Shown one piece after another: positions 50,241-61,699 of a DNA stretch of 64,000 nt. How positions within the stretch are numbered: position 1 is the first letter of the stretch; each line of letters opens with the position of its first letter. Below the pieces are notes generated by a model. The model was not told where the DNA came from. It worked only from the letters and a program-made list of their open reading frames with translations, and searched no databases. This stretch comes from Lathyrus oleraceus (Eukaryota > Streptophyta > Magnoliopsida > Fabales > Fabaceae), in contig NC_066583.1 of the NCBI RefSeq assembly GCF_024323335.1, positions 272,188,916-272,252,915 on the forward strand, given 5' to 3'. Both the position numbers and the translations under genes were made by a program.

Positions 50241-50283
50241 CTTTTTCACTTCAATCAAATTAATTCTTTCTTTTTGTTCTGTC

Positions 50284-50605
50284 TTAGTTCTCCGAACTGC
50301 GAAGCTCTGATTTCCTTATTGCACTATGAGGATACGTAAGCACGAGGATCTGCATCCTCCGTGAGCATAGTTGTTTATCTTTCTACCTTATCAAATTCTA
50401 TACCTTGGCACTCCATTTCTGCCATAAGAGTTGTACATTATGGCCTTCCTTTCTGCCTTATCGGGTTGTATACCTTGGCAAACTCCTTTTCCTTCCTTGT
50501 ATAGGTACCCTTTATTTCATCCTCCGCTTTAGTTCTTTGAACTACGAAGCTCTGATTTCCTCGGTGCAATATGAGGATACGTAGGCATGAGGCCCCCAAT
50601 CCTCA
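50284..50605 (+). repeat. Duplicated block in the Ogre LTR, offset 245 bp
   Basis: TTAGTTCTCCGAACTGCGAA at 50284 and TTAGTTCTTTGAACTACGAA at 50529 each begin a stretch of about 75 bp continuing GCTCTGATTTCC and TGAGGATACGTA, with about 80% identity by eye. Confidence 0.88.
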
Positions 50606-50886
50606 TCGAGCACTCTTTTTTTTTCTTTTTTTTCCCTTTGTTTTACAGGTACATGAAGATAGCAACACCAATCTAAGCAAAGAATGATAAAAAGGGTTCC
50701 CATTAAGTACAGCGGGTATGAGGGGTGCTAATATCTTCCCCCTACATAACCGACTTCCTTACCTGTTTCTCTTCCCTTGGGTTTTATCGATATTTTCCAT
50801 TTCCTTTTTGGAATAAATAAAGTTCAGTGGCAACTGTGTTATATCTTCGAGTGTGTGATACTCTCGGGTATATTTCTGCTAGCTTC

Positions 50887-51600
50887 AGTTACTATAAGAG
50901 AAATTAGGGTGATCACGCCACCTTGGATTATAGGTGTTGGAGTACGGATTGTTCCACTGGTTATTGTTCACCAAGTTGGCATTTTCTTACGTGGATCCTC
51001 CGGTGAGGATCATTTGACAATCTCTATCGGTATGCCCATTAACTCCGCATATCTCACAGTAGAGAGTATAAGGGGCAACATAAGCAGCAAGGGCTTGAGT
51101 AATGTGTATGGAAGGTGTGATGCTTAAACTATCTATCTTTTGGTAAAGGGTGTCTACCTTAGCATTCATATGGTCGAACATATTAACCTCATAAAGACCA
51201 TCGGTTTTAGGGGTAGACTTAGCGGCACTTGTCGCATGCTTCCCCATGAGTGGTGGTTTTTGGCCATCTCTTTTATCAAGTTATAGGCTACATCTTGATG
51301 ACTATTCATTAGGGCTCTGCTAGAAGCCGTATCCAAGGTAATCCATGTGAAGTAAAGGAGACCATTGTAAAAGGTATGGATAATCATCCACTTCTCAAGC
51401 CCATGAAAAGGGCATAGTCTTAACAAATCTTTATAACGCTCACACACGTCAAACAATGATCCCCCGTCTTCTTTCCTAAAGTTCTTTATCTCATTCCTAA
51501 CTTTGGCCATTTTACTTGGCGGGAAGTACCGCGCAAGAAAGGCCGCTTTCAACTAGGTCTAGGAAGTAATAAAATTGGCGGACAAGGATTGAAGTCAAGG
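50887..51600 (-). pseudogene. Athila/Calypso-like gag
   Basis: Minus strand. The gag core at 51552-51166 reads FLARYFPPSKMAKVRNEIKN, SLFDVCERYKDLLRLCPFHG and TFYNGLLYFTWITLDTASSR, the conserved Athila gag. Then a zinc knuckle, CEICGVNGHTDRDC (about 51070), and further down YSNTYNPRWRDHPNF ending at 50890. It is interrupted at about 50887 by the Ogre LTR. The frame shifts once near 51240. Protease and pol would continue on the far side of the Ogre insertion but are not in the window. Confidence 0.87.
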
Positions 51601-52084
51601 CCGCGCACAGTCTCTTAAAGAAAAGGGAAATAAATGGAGGCGGATAGAGTTTTGGTCAATGTTGTTAGCCTTAACATTACCATAATTATCAACAAAGATA
51701 GAAAGATGGAGATTCGAATTTTACAAAGGTAAACCGACAAATTGATTTTGTTGCACCATGTCAATCAGAGAAGGTTAATTCAAAATTATTAGCCGCAATC
51801 AGCGGGTGCACAATACTATAATATGGTTCCTCTTCTATAGAAATCACATAATCCTTAAGAGGCTTAGTATCAACCAGATCAACTGTAACTTGTAATATAA
51901 GATTTCAGCGTCTCTCAAGTAAGAAACACTCAATTTAGTCAAAGGGCTCAACTAAGTTTCCAACATAACGATTTCTTCATATAGAAAAGTAGCGAGAACC
52001 ACAACAAACACAGTAAAATAAATAAAAAATAAAGCTCTAGTCTATACGGTGATCAAACGGTAATTCAATATTAGACATAATTGC
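51601..52084 (-). other. Athila-like leader and gag N-terminus, decayed
   Basis: Between the primer site and the recognisable gag core. It should encode the gag N-terminus but is too mutated to read with confidence. Confidence 0.5.
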
Positions 52085-52102
52085 TCCCTGACAACGATAC
52101 TA
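52085..52102 (-). other. Degenerate primer-binding site, tRNA-Asp type
   Basis: Minus strand TAGTATCGTTGTCAGGGA followed by GCAATT. It differs at a few positions from TGGCGCCGTTGTCGGGGA, the primer site of Athila/Calypso elements. It lies upstream of the Athila-like gag. Confidence 0.7.
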
Positions 52103-52108
52103 AAAACT

Positions 52109-53550
52109 TGATTCAACAACAAGTGCGCGGTTGTGTGAGGTAGTAAAAGATGTCGAAACATGGAGACTAGTGGCTTAAGTACCAAATTCCATCCTATCGG
52201 TGTATATCTAGAGAAATCGAAAATATGGATTTTGGTAAAACAACTTAAATGAAAAAGCATTTAAAATAACTTATTTGAAAAATCACTTAAATTCCAATCG
52301 AGGTAAACATGACATAGGGTTATGGTTCTTACTCTAACACAATCGCATGATCCATTCCACTTCTATTACGATAAATACACATAAATTATAGAAAATAGAT
52401 AAATATTGGCAAAACTTGGTTTCGCCAGCGCATTGCCTTATCGACGACGAATAGTTCATCTATTTTTGCATGGCCGATTTATTCATCGATGATTCGTTAC
52501 TTTTGCTTATCTATATAGTTTTCTCAAATTCTTACAAGCACTTTAGCTGTATTGACACATATCCTTTCACTCTATTCTTTAATAATCTACGCTATGGTAT
52601 CGACACATATTCTTTCAGACTACGAACGATACCTGAGAACACCTTACTTTTGTAACACAATTAGAGTGCATGAACACATATTATAAAATAAGTTTAAGCT
52701 AAAATTCTCATAATATATTGTGACAGATCATACAAGAGGTTAGAAGATAATCCCCATATCCCATAGTCCCTAATGGACTACTCACTCATGTTGAGGGCAA
52801 ACATAATCAAACAATATTCAACATTGGATTCATAACAAGCAATTGAGTAGAGATGAATAAGAAAACCTGGTTTTAGATTAATTTTTAATCCAATCTTTCT
52901 CCCTTGGAGAATGGAGTACAAAGAAAAATAAAATAAGAAATACTTAGAAACTTTCTGGAATAAAACTTGAATCCTATAACTCATAACCTGCTATAATTTT
53001 TATAGAAAAGGTAAAAGTTCCACAAAATCCTTGGTTCAATGCCTATTACATCATATTTCTATCATATCAAATAATGCCTAAGAGACACAATAATTGAGAA
53101 TCAATCTAAATAAGGAAACAAAAGGGATTTGCCTCGCCCTCTTGCTACGGCTTGTAACAGATGATACAGGTGACCGTAACAGGTTTCTAATTTTAGTACT
53201 AGGAGAGCAACCAAAGGGAACCCTAGGACCTTCTGTTGCTACAGACTGTAGCAGCTGATACGGGCGACCGTAGCAACTCATTGGTTTTACTATGGGGGAA
53301 AACCGTCTTTTTTCTTTTTTCCTTGTTCTGCTTGTTTTTTTATCCCTTTTTGTCTTGGATGCTCATTAGGCCCTAAAAATAGCAAGAACACACAACCAAA
53401 GTATAAAACATGATAATTGAAAGTAAACCAAGCAAAATGCGAAGAAATACTAAGACAAAATGATTAGAAATAACGATGCGAGAACCACTTATTAGAGGGT
53501 CCTTGAAAGACCAATGTACGAGTGTCACGTAATGGTAATAAAAGTGTCAT
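52109..53550 (-). repeat. Probable 5' LTR of the Athila-like element
   Basis: Non-coding sequence directly upstream of the primer site, with the LTR end (GAATCA) at 52109. The other end is placed near 53550 (TGACACTTTTATTACC on the minus strand) with low certainty. A tandem duplication of 94 bp lies at 53142-53330. Confidence 0.5.
53142..53330. repeat. 94-bp imperfect duplication in the Athila-like LTR
   Basis: TTGCTACGGCTTGTAACAGA at 53142 and TTGCTACAGACTGTAGCAGC at 53236 begin two units sharing GATAC-GG-GACCGTA-CA. Confidence 0.8.
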
Positions 53551-54855
53551 TCACCATATTTTAATCATAACACCTCACTTGTGCAAAAGTCTTTAAACAT
53601 GCGCTTCAACCCAGGACCTTTAGACATAAATGGCTAGCTGCTCATGGCAAAAAAGGAGAATGACAAAGGTTGATGGTAAGGTATGACACGTCACATCACT
53701 AAAAGTAAAATGTGCAGATTCCTAATATTCCACATTATACCATACTCTTTGATGATATAATTGAAGTCTTTGGAGAACCAAAAATATCACCTTAATGAGT
53801 CTCTTGAAGAAAGCTAAGGGTTTCTCAACAAAGTCCTTCATGGTCTCTAGGTCAAACAATAATAGTTACGATATGCTCAAAAGAATGTCTTCGTGCAGTC
53901 TAAAATGGCTACAACATTTGTCAAACCTCGTGAACATTTTATAGGGAATGACATATCATTTGTCAAACCTGGCTTTGTGAGATAACCCTAACTAAAATTA
54001 CCCATTTAGTTAGGACACCGCAAAAAATTATAATTATATTCACTGCCATAGAAAGATGGCCCAATCCAAAGAACATTGAAACAAGTCACAACTTGGCTCT
54101 GTCGACCTTGACTTGGGGAACTACTTTTCTAGTCTGGGCCAAGGCTAGGACCAATACAACCAACTCTACAACACCAAGCATTTGGCACCACTTCGTCTAT
54201 CTAGTATGTCAAATCCATCCAACGGTTCATTAAGAATGTTAGTAACATACATACTCGAAGAATAACTCAAGAACCTTGGGTCCATAAAGTAATCACACTT
54301 TATCATCATATCAAACTGAGGACAACCAAGCACCCAAGGATCTTCATATGAATGATTAAATCCATTGATAGCGGCTACCTATGGCGGGTGCCTCGGGAGA
54401 AGGTTATAGTGTTTTAGAACCTTGAGATTGATGTGCCTAATAGTATATTTTATCAGAGTCGACATCTCCATGGAAATCGTCAGATTGTACTCAACAGAAT
54501 CTTCTAACATTTTCCCTCATGATAGTTATGACTATCAGAAGGTTATAGCCTTATAGGGTCTTGCAACCTATAAACTCACTATAAAAGGTGAGTTCCAAAT
54601 CAGTCTCAGGTACACACTATTCTAAACTTAAATTCAACTCTTATGATTATCACTAACTTAATTTTCAAAGTGTTTGTAAGTACACTCCTAGCGTCGAACA
54701 AAACTCAAGGACCATTGCATCCAAATTTGTCACCAAATCTATTAACTTCAACTTTTAATAAAAGAGTTTATTTACAAATTATATTATACTCTTTTTTGCA
54801 AATCGATTTTTGTCCATTAAATATTTTTAGTAAAATTTTAATGAGTGATATTCTC

Positions 54856-54858
<3 letters not shown>
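53551..54858 (+). other. LTR-like non-coding sequence, gypsy type suspected
   Basis: No coding frame. A TATA box, CTATAAAAGG (54579-54588), is followed by CAGTCTCAGGTACAC and a tract of CT-rich leader, reminiscent of the promoter end of Tat-type gypsy LTRs. GACTTGGGGAACT at 54110 is another such motif. LTR borders were not found. Confidence 0.35.
54579..54588 (+). promoter_or_regulatory. TATA box in LTR-like sequence
   Basis: CTATAAAAGG in the context TCACTATAAAAGGTGAG. Confidence 0.45.

Positions 54859-54948
<90 letters not shown>
54859..54948. repeat. Compound (AT)n(AG)n microsatellite
   Basis: About 32 AT units directly followed by about 13 AG units, then a short G tract. Confidence 0.97.
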
Positions 54949-54952
<4 letters not shown>

Positions 54953-56449
54953 AGGGATATTATGAATATTATTATTAGTGAATCTTTATTCTTTATAAAT
55001 AAGACATATTGATTTTTAAGTACACACATAAATAAGAATAATAGAGCATACCATAATCTTCGCAATCTTTATTATTCTTTTAGTTAGGTTTATGAGAAAG
55101 CAATAAACTTTCTCATATATTTTTTTATTGATTATTAACATTCACATAAGTCAAGTTCAAAGTCCTAAATTTGGTAAGACACAAGTAAATTTTAATCAAT
55201 AAAAAAGAATATGTTCATAATTAGCTTTTATAAATTTCCACCCGCTAACTATTCATTTGCTCGAACAAGCCAACAAATGGTAGACCATGAACAATGCTAG
55301 GAAAGCAAAAACTCCATGTCAGATATTTTTGTTTTACATTAAGCAATAATAATATTGTAAAAAATAACAAAAACAAAAATAAATAAAAAATTGAATCCAT
55401 CACATCGCTCCAAAAGGAAACAATTTGTCCCCACACATTAACTTTCTAAAATGTGAAAGCAGTTTAACACATGTATGGATGGTATATACTGGCTAATTTT
55501 CAGATCTCAAAAAAAACTAATAATAAATTAGTAAAATAAAAAACTAATAATAAAACTGGACCAAAGGACACGTTGATAGTGGACAGGACCAAACGAAGGA
55601 TTTAATAAAATAATAATCATATTCAAATAAATATATAAGATGTTTACTTCAAAAAAAAACTATGCTTTACCACAAAAAAATAATTAAACATCTGATTTTA
55701 ACTTGATATATTGTAAAGTTGATTTAACTTGGGATGAATTTAAAGTAAGGGTTTTGTAATTAATTCCTTTTACTCTAAAAAGGAAACTAATAAATATTAA
55801 ATTTCTTTCATATCCTCTTTTTGGCTAATTAATTCTTTTTTAATTTAACACATCTATCCATTTTTTTAATCCTATTTTACATAAAGTTAATTTAAATCAA
55901 TTCTATTTTTTTTCTTTATATTTTAAGAATTTCTTCTCAAACATGTGCAATTATATATACAGTCAACAAAATCAATTTTATGATACAATAAAAAATTATA
56001 TAATAAAAACACCAAAATTTTAATTGAAATTTTTTCCTTAAGATGGGAGAATAAAAATTACATGACTTTGTCCAATAAAATTTTCTACTATATTTATACA
56101 ATTTTTTTAATATTTAAATTAGAGAATAACAGCTTTCACCAATAATAAATAAAGGTGAGAAGCACGTTCTAAACAATAATTTTATAAAATATGGATAAAC
56201 AAAAAAGAACTCTAAAAAATAAATGAAACTACTCATAAATTATATAAATATAATTAGATAAATGATAGAGATAATATACTAAATTTGTAACTTTATCTTA
56301 TAAAGTTTATTACACATGTCTATTATAAAGTTTATTACACCAAACCAATTATCATTCTCAGTAGTAAATAAAGTAACACAATTTTGTAACCTTGATTAAC
56401 AAAACATCGCTCCTCTTACAAAATCTATGATATATCTAAAAATAGATTT
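54949..56449. other. Non-coding, very AT-rich stretch
   Basis: Nothing recognised on either strand. Many poly-A/T runs and short AT repeats. Confidence 0.5.
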
Positions 56450-57354
56450 TTTGGAATCAACATCACCGATTAAATTACAGATGCATAAGGAATATTATGT
56501 ATATCTTCTCTATCTTCTTTACTTGTATGGTATTGTTCATAATTTAATTTAAAATGACTAGCAAGTGGAGTATTCATTGGTTTTAAATTTCTCATGTTAA
56601 ACCTCTCTAACACCTTTCAATGTAATTGTGTTGTTACAACCACAATTTACCTTTATTCCTCTCACGAGAAATCTGCATGCCAAGAATTTGTTGTGCAAGA
56701 TCTAAGTCCTTCATTACAAAGGACTTTATAAAGCATTTCTTTAAGATTTCAATTTTCCTAGCGTCATGGCCAGCAATCAACATATAATAATAGAATAATA
56801 AAATTGACATCGGAAAATTTCTTCAGAAACATACAAATATCAATAGTATATTTACCATAAACATTTCATTTTATGAAAGAATCAAACTTTTTTATCATTG
56901 TTGAGGAACTTTCTTGAGACCACACAAACTTCTATTCAACCTAAGTCTTTTTTACCTTTTACTTCGAAGCTCCTAGGTTGCTACATATATATCTCTTCCT
57001 CTAAATCACTATGAAGGAAAGCAGTATTCACGTAAAGTTGTTCAACCTATATTTTTAAGCTAGCTGCTAATCTAAGCATAACTCAAATAAAAGTCATCTT
57101 TACCACAAGTGAGAATATTTATTCAAATTAAATATCGTTTCTTTTATTAAAACTTTTCACGAACAATCTAGTTTTGTATCTTGGTTGGGATTTATTCTCT
57201 TTAAAACTTATTTTGTATACCCATTTGTTTTTTAGTGTTCTTCTTTCCTTAGGCAATTCCACCAACACAAATGTATGATTCTCGTGCAAGGAATTCATAT
57301 CTTCTTGCATAGCTTTCAATCAATTTTATTTATCAACATTTGAAATGGTCTATT
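56450..57354 (-). pseudogene. Ty1/copia RT remnant (element D), 3' part
   Basis: Minus strand. It begins at 57319 with MKAMQEDMNSLHENHTFVLV and LKNKWVYKISF, then decays through frames. The catalytic site has become ILLFYYYMLIAGHD near 56790, with both Asp lost but LIAGHD conserved. RQLLGMQIS and NTPLASHFKLNYEQYHT follow (56580-56700), ending near PYASVI at about 56460. The RNase H is gone. It continues the fragment at 58247-59080 across the MITE. Confidence 0.82.
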
Positions 57355-57362
57355 GATGGTAC

Positions 57363-58238
57363 TAGGGATGCTCGCGGTGCGGTTTAGGCAAATTTTATGC
57401 AAAAAGTCATCCAAACCACAAGAGAAAAAAGTGTGTGGTTCGATTGACTTTTAAAAATAAAATCAAACTAAACCAATGTGGTTAGGGTTGGTTCGGTTGA
57501 TTAGGTTTTTTACAAGATTTTTATTGATCCATACATACGCATATAGAGGATAACATAACTTTATATTTAGTCATTCATACATTACCAAATAACAACAAAA
57601 CTCGTCATATTTGGACAACAATTTTCCATTTAATATACAAAAATAAAATTAGACAAAAGTGGAATAAAAACATAATATAGTAGCATAAAAAAATATAAAA
57701 AATATTATAATGTAACAAAAAAAATAGAGAGGATATATTAAAGAAATTGAAAAAGAAAAAAAAAACAAAAGAGATGAGAGATTATAGAAGAATGTGTGCG
57801 ATAAAAACGTAATTGGAAGAGAGAACAATATCAGAAAAATGAGAAGATGAAAATAAAGAACATAAGAGAGATGAGATTAGGGAAGAAGAAATGAGATGTA
57901 CCTAACAAAGAAGATGAAAAAAAGACGTGATACTTTTAGGAGATATTTGAGAAGGATGAAGCTGAAAACCTAAGAGTGAGAAAGAAAAATTGTTCATAAT
58001 TGTAAGGCTAAGGCATAATAGGTTTGAGTTTTGATTGGATGTGGGTTAAGTGAAGTTTGGGTTGTAACATAGTGTGTTTTGGTTTGAGAAATAAACACCA
58101 CAAACTGAACCGAACCACATGGTTTTATTAAAAAATGGCTCAAACATAACCGTACAAAATATGGTTTTCGCGGCTCTCGATTTGGTTTGATTCAGTTAGT
58201 GGTTTTCTATTGGGTCGATTCAATTTTGAACACCTCTA
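57363..58238. mobile_element. hAT-type MITE, copy 2
   Basis: 876-bp relative of the element at 10839-11736: same end type (TAGGGATGCTC and GAACACCTCTA), same GTGCGGTTT-rich subtermini, same internal blocks (CATACATACGCATATAGAGG; TTTAGTCATTCATACATTA). The flanks GATGGTAC (57355-57362) and GGTAGTAC (58239-58246) match at 6 of 8 positions, a decayed 8-bp duplication. It splits the RT linker of copia element D. Confidence 0.88.
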
Positions 58239-58246
58239 GGTAGTAC

Positions 58247-59080
58247 TCTGGATCTCCAATATCAATGATTATTACATACTTATATGGATGATATCTCTGA
58301 GAAAATTGATGTTCTCTAGTATATCTTCTCAAGTCATGCTCAACCGGTGTCTCAGGTGGATTCTCTTCCACAAGATCATCATGATAAGGTTCTTGGTCGT
58401 TATTTACATTCTTATCATCAACCTTTATATCTCCCACATCAACAAAATTTCCACAAGAAGGTTTAAGCACAATATAAATGTAAATTTTAGGATAAAACTT
58501 TGGCTTCCTGTCTTTATCAAAATCTTCAATGGTTTGGTCTTCAAACAATATCACACCAAGGCTTTTGATAATTTTCTTGTCAACTAGATCTCACAATCTA
58601 TAACCAAACTCTTCATGATCATAACCTACAAACGCACATTGTTTAGATCTTTTATCAATATCGAGTCTCATCTCTTGGAATGTGAACAAAAGACCTACAA
58701 TCAAACACTCCCAAGTAACCATAAGAAACATTTTTCCTTGTCCATACATTCTTTAAAACATCACCATCAAGTGGAACATATGAGAAAGATTGATCAAATA
58801 CATTGCAGTTATCAATGTTTCGCCCTAAAAGGATTTTGATAACTTTGCATGAGAAAGAATACACCTGACTCAATCATTAATTATATTATTCATTCTCTCT
58901 GCAACTCTGGTATGCTGAGGTGTTTTTGGAACATTATTATCAAGCTTGATTACATGCTCTTTTAAATACTCTTCAAATGGACCTCTACATTCACCATCAT
59001 TATCATCTTTTCTACATTTCAAAATTTATTCCTTTTTATCTTTTAACACTTACATGAAAATGCTTGTGGACAAGGATATT
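58247..59080 (-). pseudogene. Ty1/copia integrase and linker remnant (element D), 5' part
   Basis: Minus strand. Integrase core at 59040-58880: DDNDGECRGPFEEYLKEH, PKTPQHTRVAERMNN with the catalytic Glu. Then VWTRKNVSYGYLGVFDCRSF with VHIPRDETRY (58655-58780), then the acidic linker (VEENPPETPVEHDLRRYTRE, QRYHPYKYV, GDPEYYLE) to the MITE edge. The frame shifts near 58600. The upstream half of integrase and gag are not present. Confidence 0.83.
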
Positions 59081-59139
59081 TTTATTAGGCCTAAAAAAGG
59101 ATGATCCATGTTAAAAACAAACTAAATTAAGTGTGTAAA

Positions 59140-59518
59140 TGTTGGATGTGTGCCCTAAGTATAACATGTCTCTTAAAGAGCACAACAGATTTCCTGATTT
59201 GATTGTGGTTGGGTCTCCCAAACTAAAATCCCTTATTTGTCCCTTTTGTCACACATAGCCCACGAGGTGTACACATAAAATCATTCTCTTATGTTATCTA
59301 AGAGAGAATGAGTATTCCTCTACTCCCATATATCCGATCATGGAGCTAGGGAAACTACTTTCTGACTTTCTAGTTCAGGCTCAATGGGTATTCTATCAAT
59401 ATCCCAGTCCCAGAATTAGGAGAGGGGTCCAAAAATTCCAGAGAGAAATACACAGAGTCTTTGACAATTCCCACATGAGCAAATTATTTCTATCATCGAT
59501 TGTACTTTAGCCAATACA
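59140..59518 (+). repeat. LTR of a Tat-type gypsy element
   Basis: 379 bp, TGTTGGATGTGTGCC to GCCAATACA, followed after two bases by a primer-site-like sequence. Plus orientation. No target duplication could be tested because the partner LTR is not in the window. Confidence 0.6.
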
Positions 59519-59520
59519 AT

Positions 59521-59537
59521 TGGCGTCCACCATAGAG
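59521..59537 (+). other. Probable primer-binding site of the gypsy element
   Basis: TGGCGTCCACCATAGAG, a decayed form of the TGGCGCCCACCGTGGGG sequence found right after many plant gypsy LTRs. Confidence 0.6.
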
Positions 59538-59597
59538 CCCTAGTAAACTAATATACCTACATTCCTATTAGAGACTACCTCAATTGTTATTCTCAAG

Positions 59598-60540
59598 ATG
59601 GTAAAAATAAAAGGTGTTGTGTCAACCGGTAGTAGCTCACACAATGATCACCGTGACATAGTATAAATGAAAGATGTTATGGAAGAACCATGCACCACAA
59701 TAAAGCTTTAGAAGATAACATCGTCAATATTCAGCATCGACAGTAGGAGGTCGATCTCCCTAAGGAAATCAAACTCCTTGACCCCTAGCCTATTTCTGAT
59801 GAAATTTGGGGGTGGCAACAAATTTCAAACCCTATCAGTGATGAAGTTTGACAGAAGGAGCGATCCTTAGGAGCACGTCGTATCCATTAGCACCCAGATG
59901 TCTACCGTCGACACTAGTAACTTCTTTAAGTGCAAGTTACTCTCTAGAACCTTCAAGGATGCCACATTGAGGTGGTACATCATCTTACCATGTCTACCAG
60001 TTACTAATTACCAAGACCTAGTGAATAAATTAATCCATCATTTTTTGGGTGGCAAACACATGAAGGTATCAACTACAAGCCTTTCAACATTCACCAAAGT
60101 CCCTCAGATTCGTTGAGGATTACATTACCCATTTCAACCTCTTTGGTGTCACCCTATCGGCCTTATATCTATGAATGAATTACCTTTTACCTAAAGGATA
60201 CATTGGGGTAGTCTAAGGAGACTGCGAGATTGCTCGAAGATGTTATCAGGATAACTTGAGAGTAAGAAAGGCGACAATGGTTGTAATTAATGCTCCACCA
60301 CCAAAATGTAAACTTTGGATTTGAACCCCAAAATAGAACCAGGGAAAGAATGGAAGACACACACTTAAGATCAAAAAGAGGTCCAGACTAAGTCCCATGA
60401 GCTCCACTTCATCTAGAAAGACATCACCATAACAAGAATGGAAGAAGAAGATTTGCCCCCTACTTACGAAGATCATAGATTTGTTAGGTAATAATGTCAA
60501 ACAACATGTTGAGATCTTAGAGCTTAACAATCTGAGTCGT
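59598..60540 (+). pseudogene. Ty3/gypsy gag remnant
   Basis: Plus strand, likely start ATG 59598 (MVKIKGVVSTGSSS). The gag core at 59898-60116 reads KLLSRTFKDATLRWYIILP, TNYQDLVNKLIHHFLGGKH and KVSTTSLSTFTKVPQ, the Retrotrans_gag pattern of Tat-type elements. Later gag follows in shifted frames to about VEILELNNLSRYF (60530). Protease, RT, RNase H and integrase are all missing, because the sequence goes straight into untranslated repeats. Confidence 0.8.
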
Positions 60541-60579
60541 TACTTTAGCTAGTGTTTTTTTATGTTTTTATTTTAATAA

Positions 60580-60600
60580 GGCGGGACCTTAAAGCCCGCC
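60580..60600. other. GC-rich hairpin
   Basis: GGCGGG, nine bases, CCCGCC: a six-pair perfect stem in otherwise AT-rich sequence, between gag and the tandem array. Confidence 0.7.
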
Positions 60601-60740
60601 ATTTGCATTGACCTTTTTCGAGGATGAGTTTTAATTTAATGGGATAGCATTATTTTTCCCTGTAAGGGTGGATATTTTTAATGAGGTGTCAAATATTCTT
60701 TACTGCTTTGATCTTTAAAGGTTATGTATGAAATTTTATT

Positions 60741-61388
60741 TTGGACCTTCATGGAAGGATCCTTTCCACATATGAGAAAATTGTATGTTAGAACTTCATT
60801 GAAGGATCATTGTCGCCTATAAGGCAATTCTATGCTTGACCTTCATGGAAGGATCCTTGTTGTATATGAGGCAATTGTATGATGTATCTTCATTGAAGGA
60901 TCATTGTCACCTATAAGGAAATTCTATGATGGATCTTCATGGAAAGATCGTTGCTTCATATGAGGAAACTGTATACTAGACCTTCATGGAAGGATCCTTG
61001 TCGCTTCTAATGCAATTAAACATTGGACCTTCATGGAAGGATCCTTGTTGCCAATAAGGTAATTTTATGTTAGAACTTCATGGAAGGATCCTTGTCGCCT
61101 ATAAGGAAATGTATGAACTGGACCTTCACTGAAGGATCCTTGTTGTTTATGAGGCAATTGTATGTTGGAACTTCATTGAAGGATCCTTTTCGTCTATAAG
61201 GAAATACTATGTTGGACCTTCATAGAGAGATCCTTTTCTCCTATAAGGCAATTCTACATTGAACCTTCATGGAAGGATCCTGGCCGCTTATAAGGAAATT
61301 ATACGCGGGCCTTCATGAAAGGATTATTGCTGCCTATAAGGAAACATATGATTTGGACCACCAATGAAGGATCCTCGTTGTCTGATAG
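60741..61388 (+). repeat. 47-bp minisatellite, 14 copies, in a gypsy untranslated region
   Basis: Units of 46-49 bp built on TTGGACCTTCATGGAAGGAT, then CCTTGTCGCCTATAAGGCAA and TTCTATG. They start near 60741, 60787, 60835, 60882, 60929 and so on to about 61365, with 10-25% variation between copies. It lies between the gypsy gag remnant and the antisense ORF. Tandem repeats in this untranslated part are known from Tat and Ogre elements. Confidence 0.95.
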
Positions 61389-61699
61389 ACTGCATAAAGT
61401 GCACGTCCTAAAAACAAAAAAAAAACAAAAAATCAAAGAAGCTTTATAAGGGAATCAGAAACGACGACATTAATGATAATGACTTGAGGGGCGTGGTTAC
61501 AAAACCCCTAAGGGTGTGATTACAAAAGGTTAATGAAGGGAAGAACTAGATAAGAAAAAAATAAGAATAAAATAGTAAAGGGAATCTATTGATCCTTTTC
61601 TTCATTAACTCTCCCCTCATCTAGAGCATGAGTACCCTCATTCTTCTCAAAGGAAGCATGTACTTTTTGAGTAGGAATCACTATGATAAAATGGATTTC

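Larger units (their letters stand above)
43694..50886 (+). mobile_element. Ogre-type 3' LTR, plus orientation, with nested insertions
   Basis: Starts TGTCATACCCCAAAATTTTC after a polypurine tract. Near its end it carries GGGTGCTAATATCTTCCCCC (50729) and AAAGTTCAGTGGCAACTGTG (50819), the complements of the conserved blocks in the minus-strand Ogre LTRs. The total of 7.2 kb drops to about 5.2 kb once the two nested insertions (45195-45845 and 46316-47607) are removed, a normal Ogre LTR length. It ends near 50886 in the gag of an Athila-like element, so the Ogre inserted there. The exact last base is uncertain by a few nucleotides. Confidence 0.8.

Noticed and set aside
50777..51127. 116-codon plus-strand frame across the Ogre/Athila junction
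   Set aside because: It crosses a transposon breakpoint and lies opposite the Athila gag zinc-knuckle region.
54949..56449. Possible tRNA or small RNA genes in the AT-rich stretch
   Set aside because: No A/B box pair or cloverleaf could be recognised by eye; a tRNAscan-SE run would settle it.
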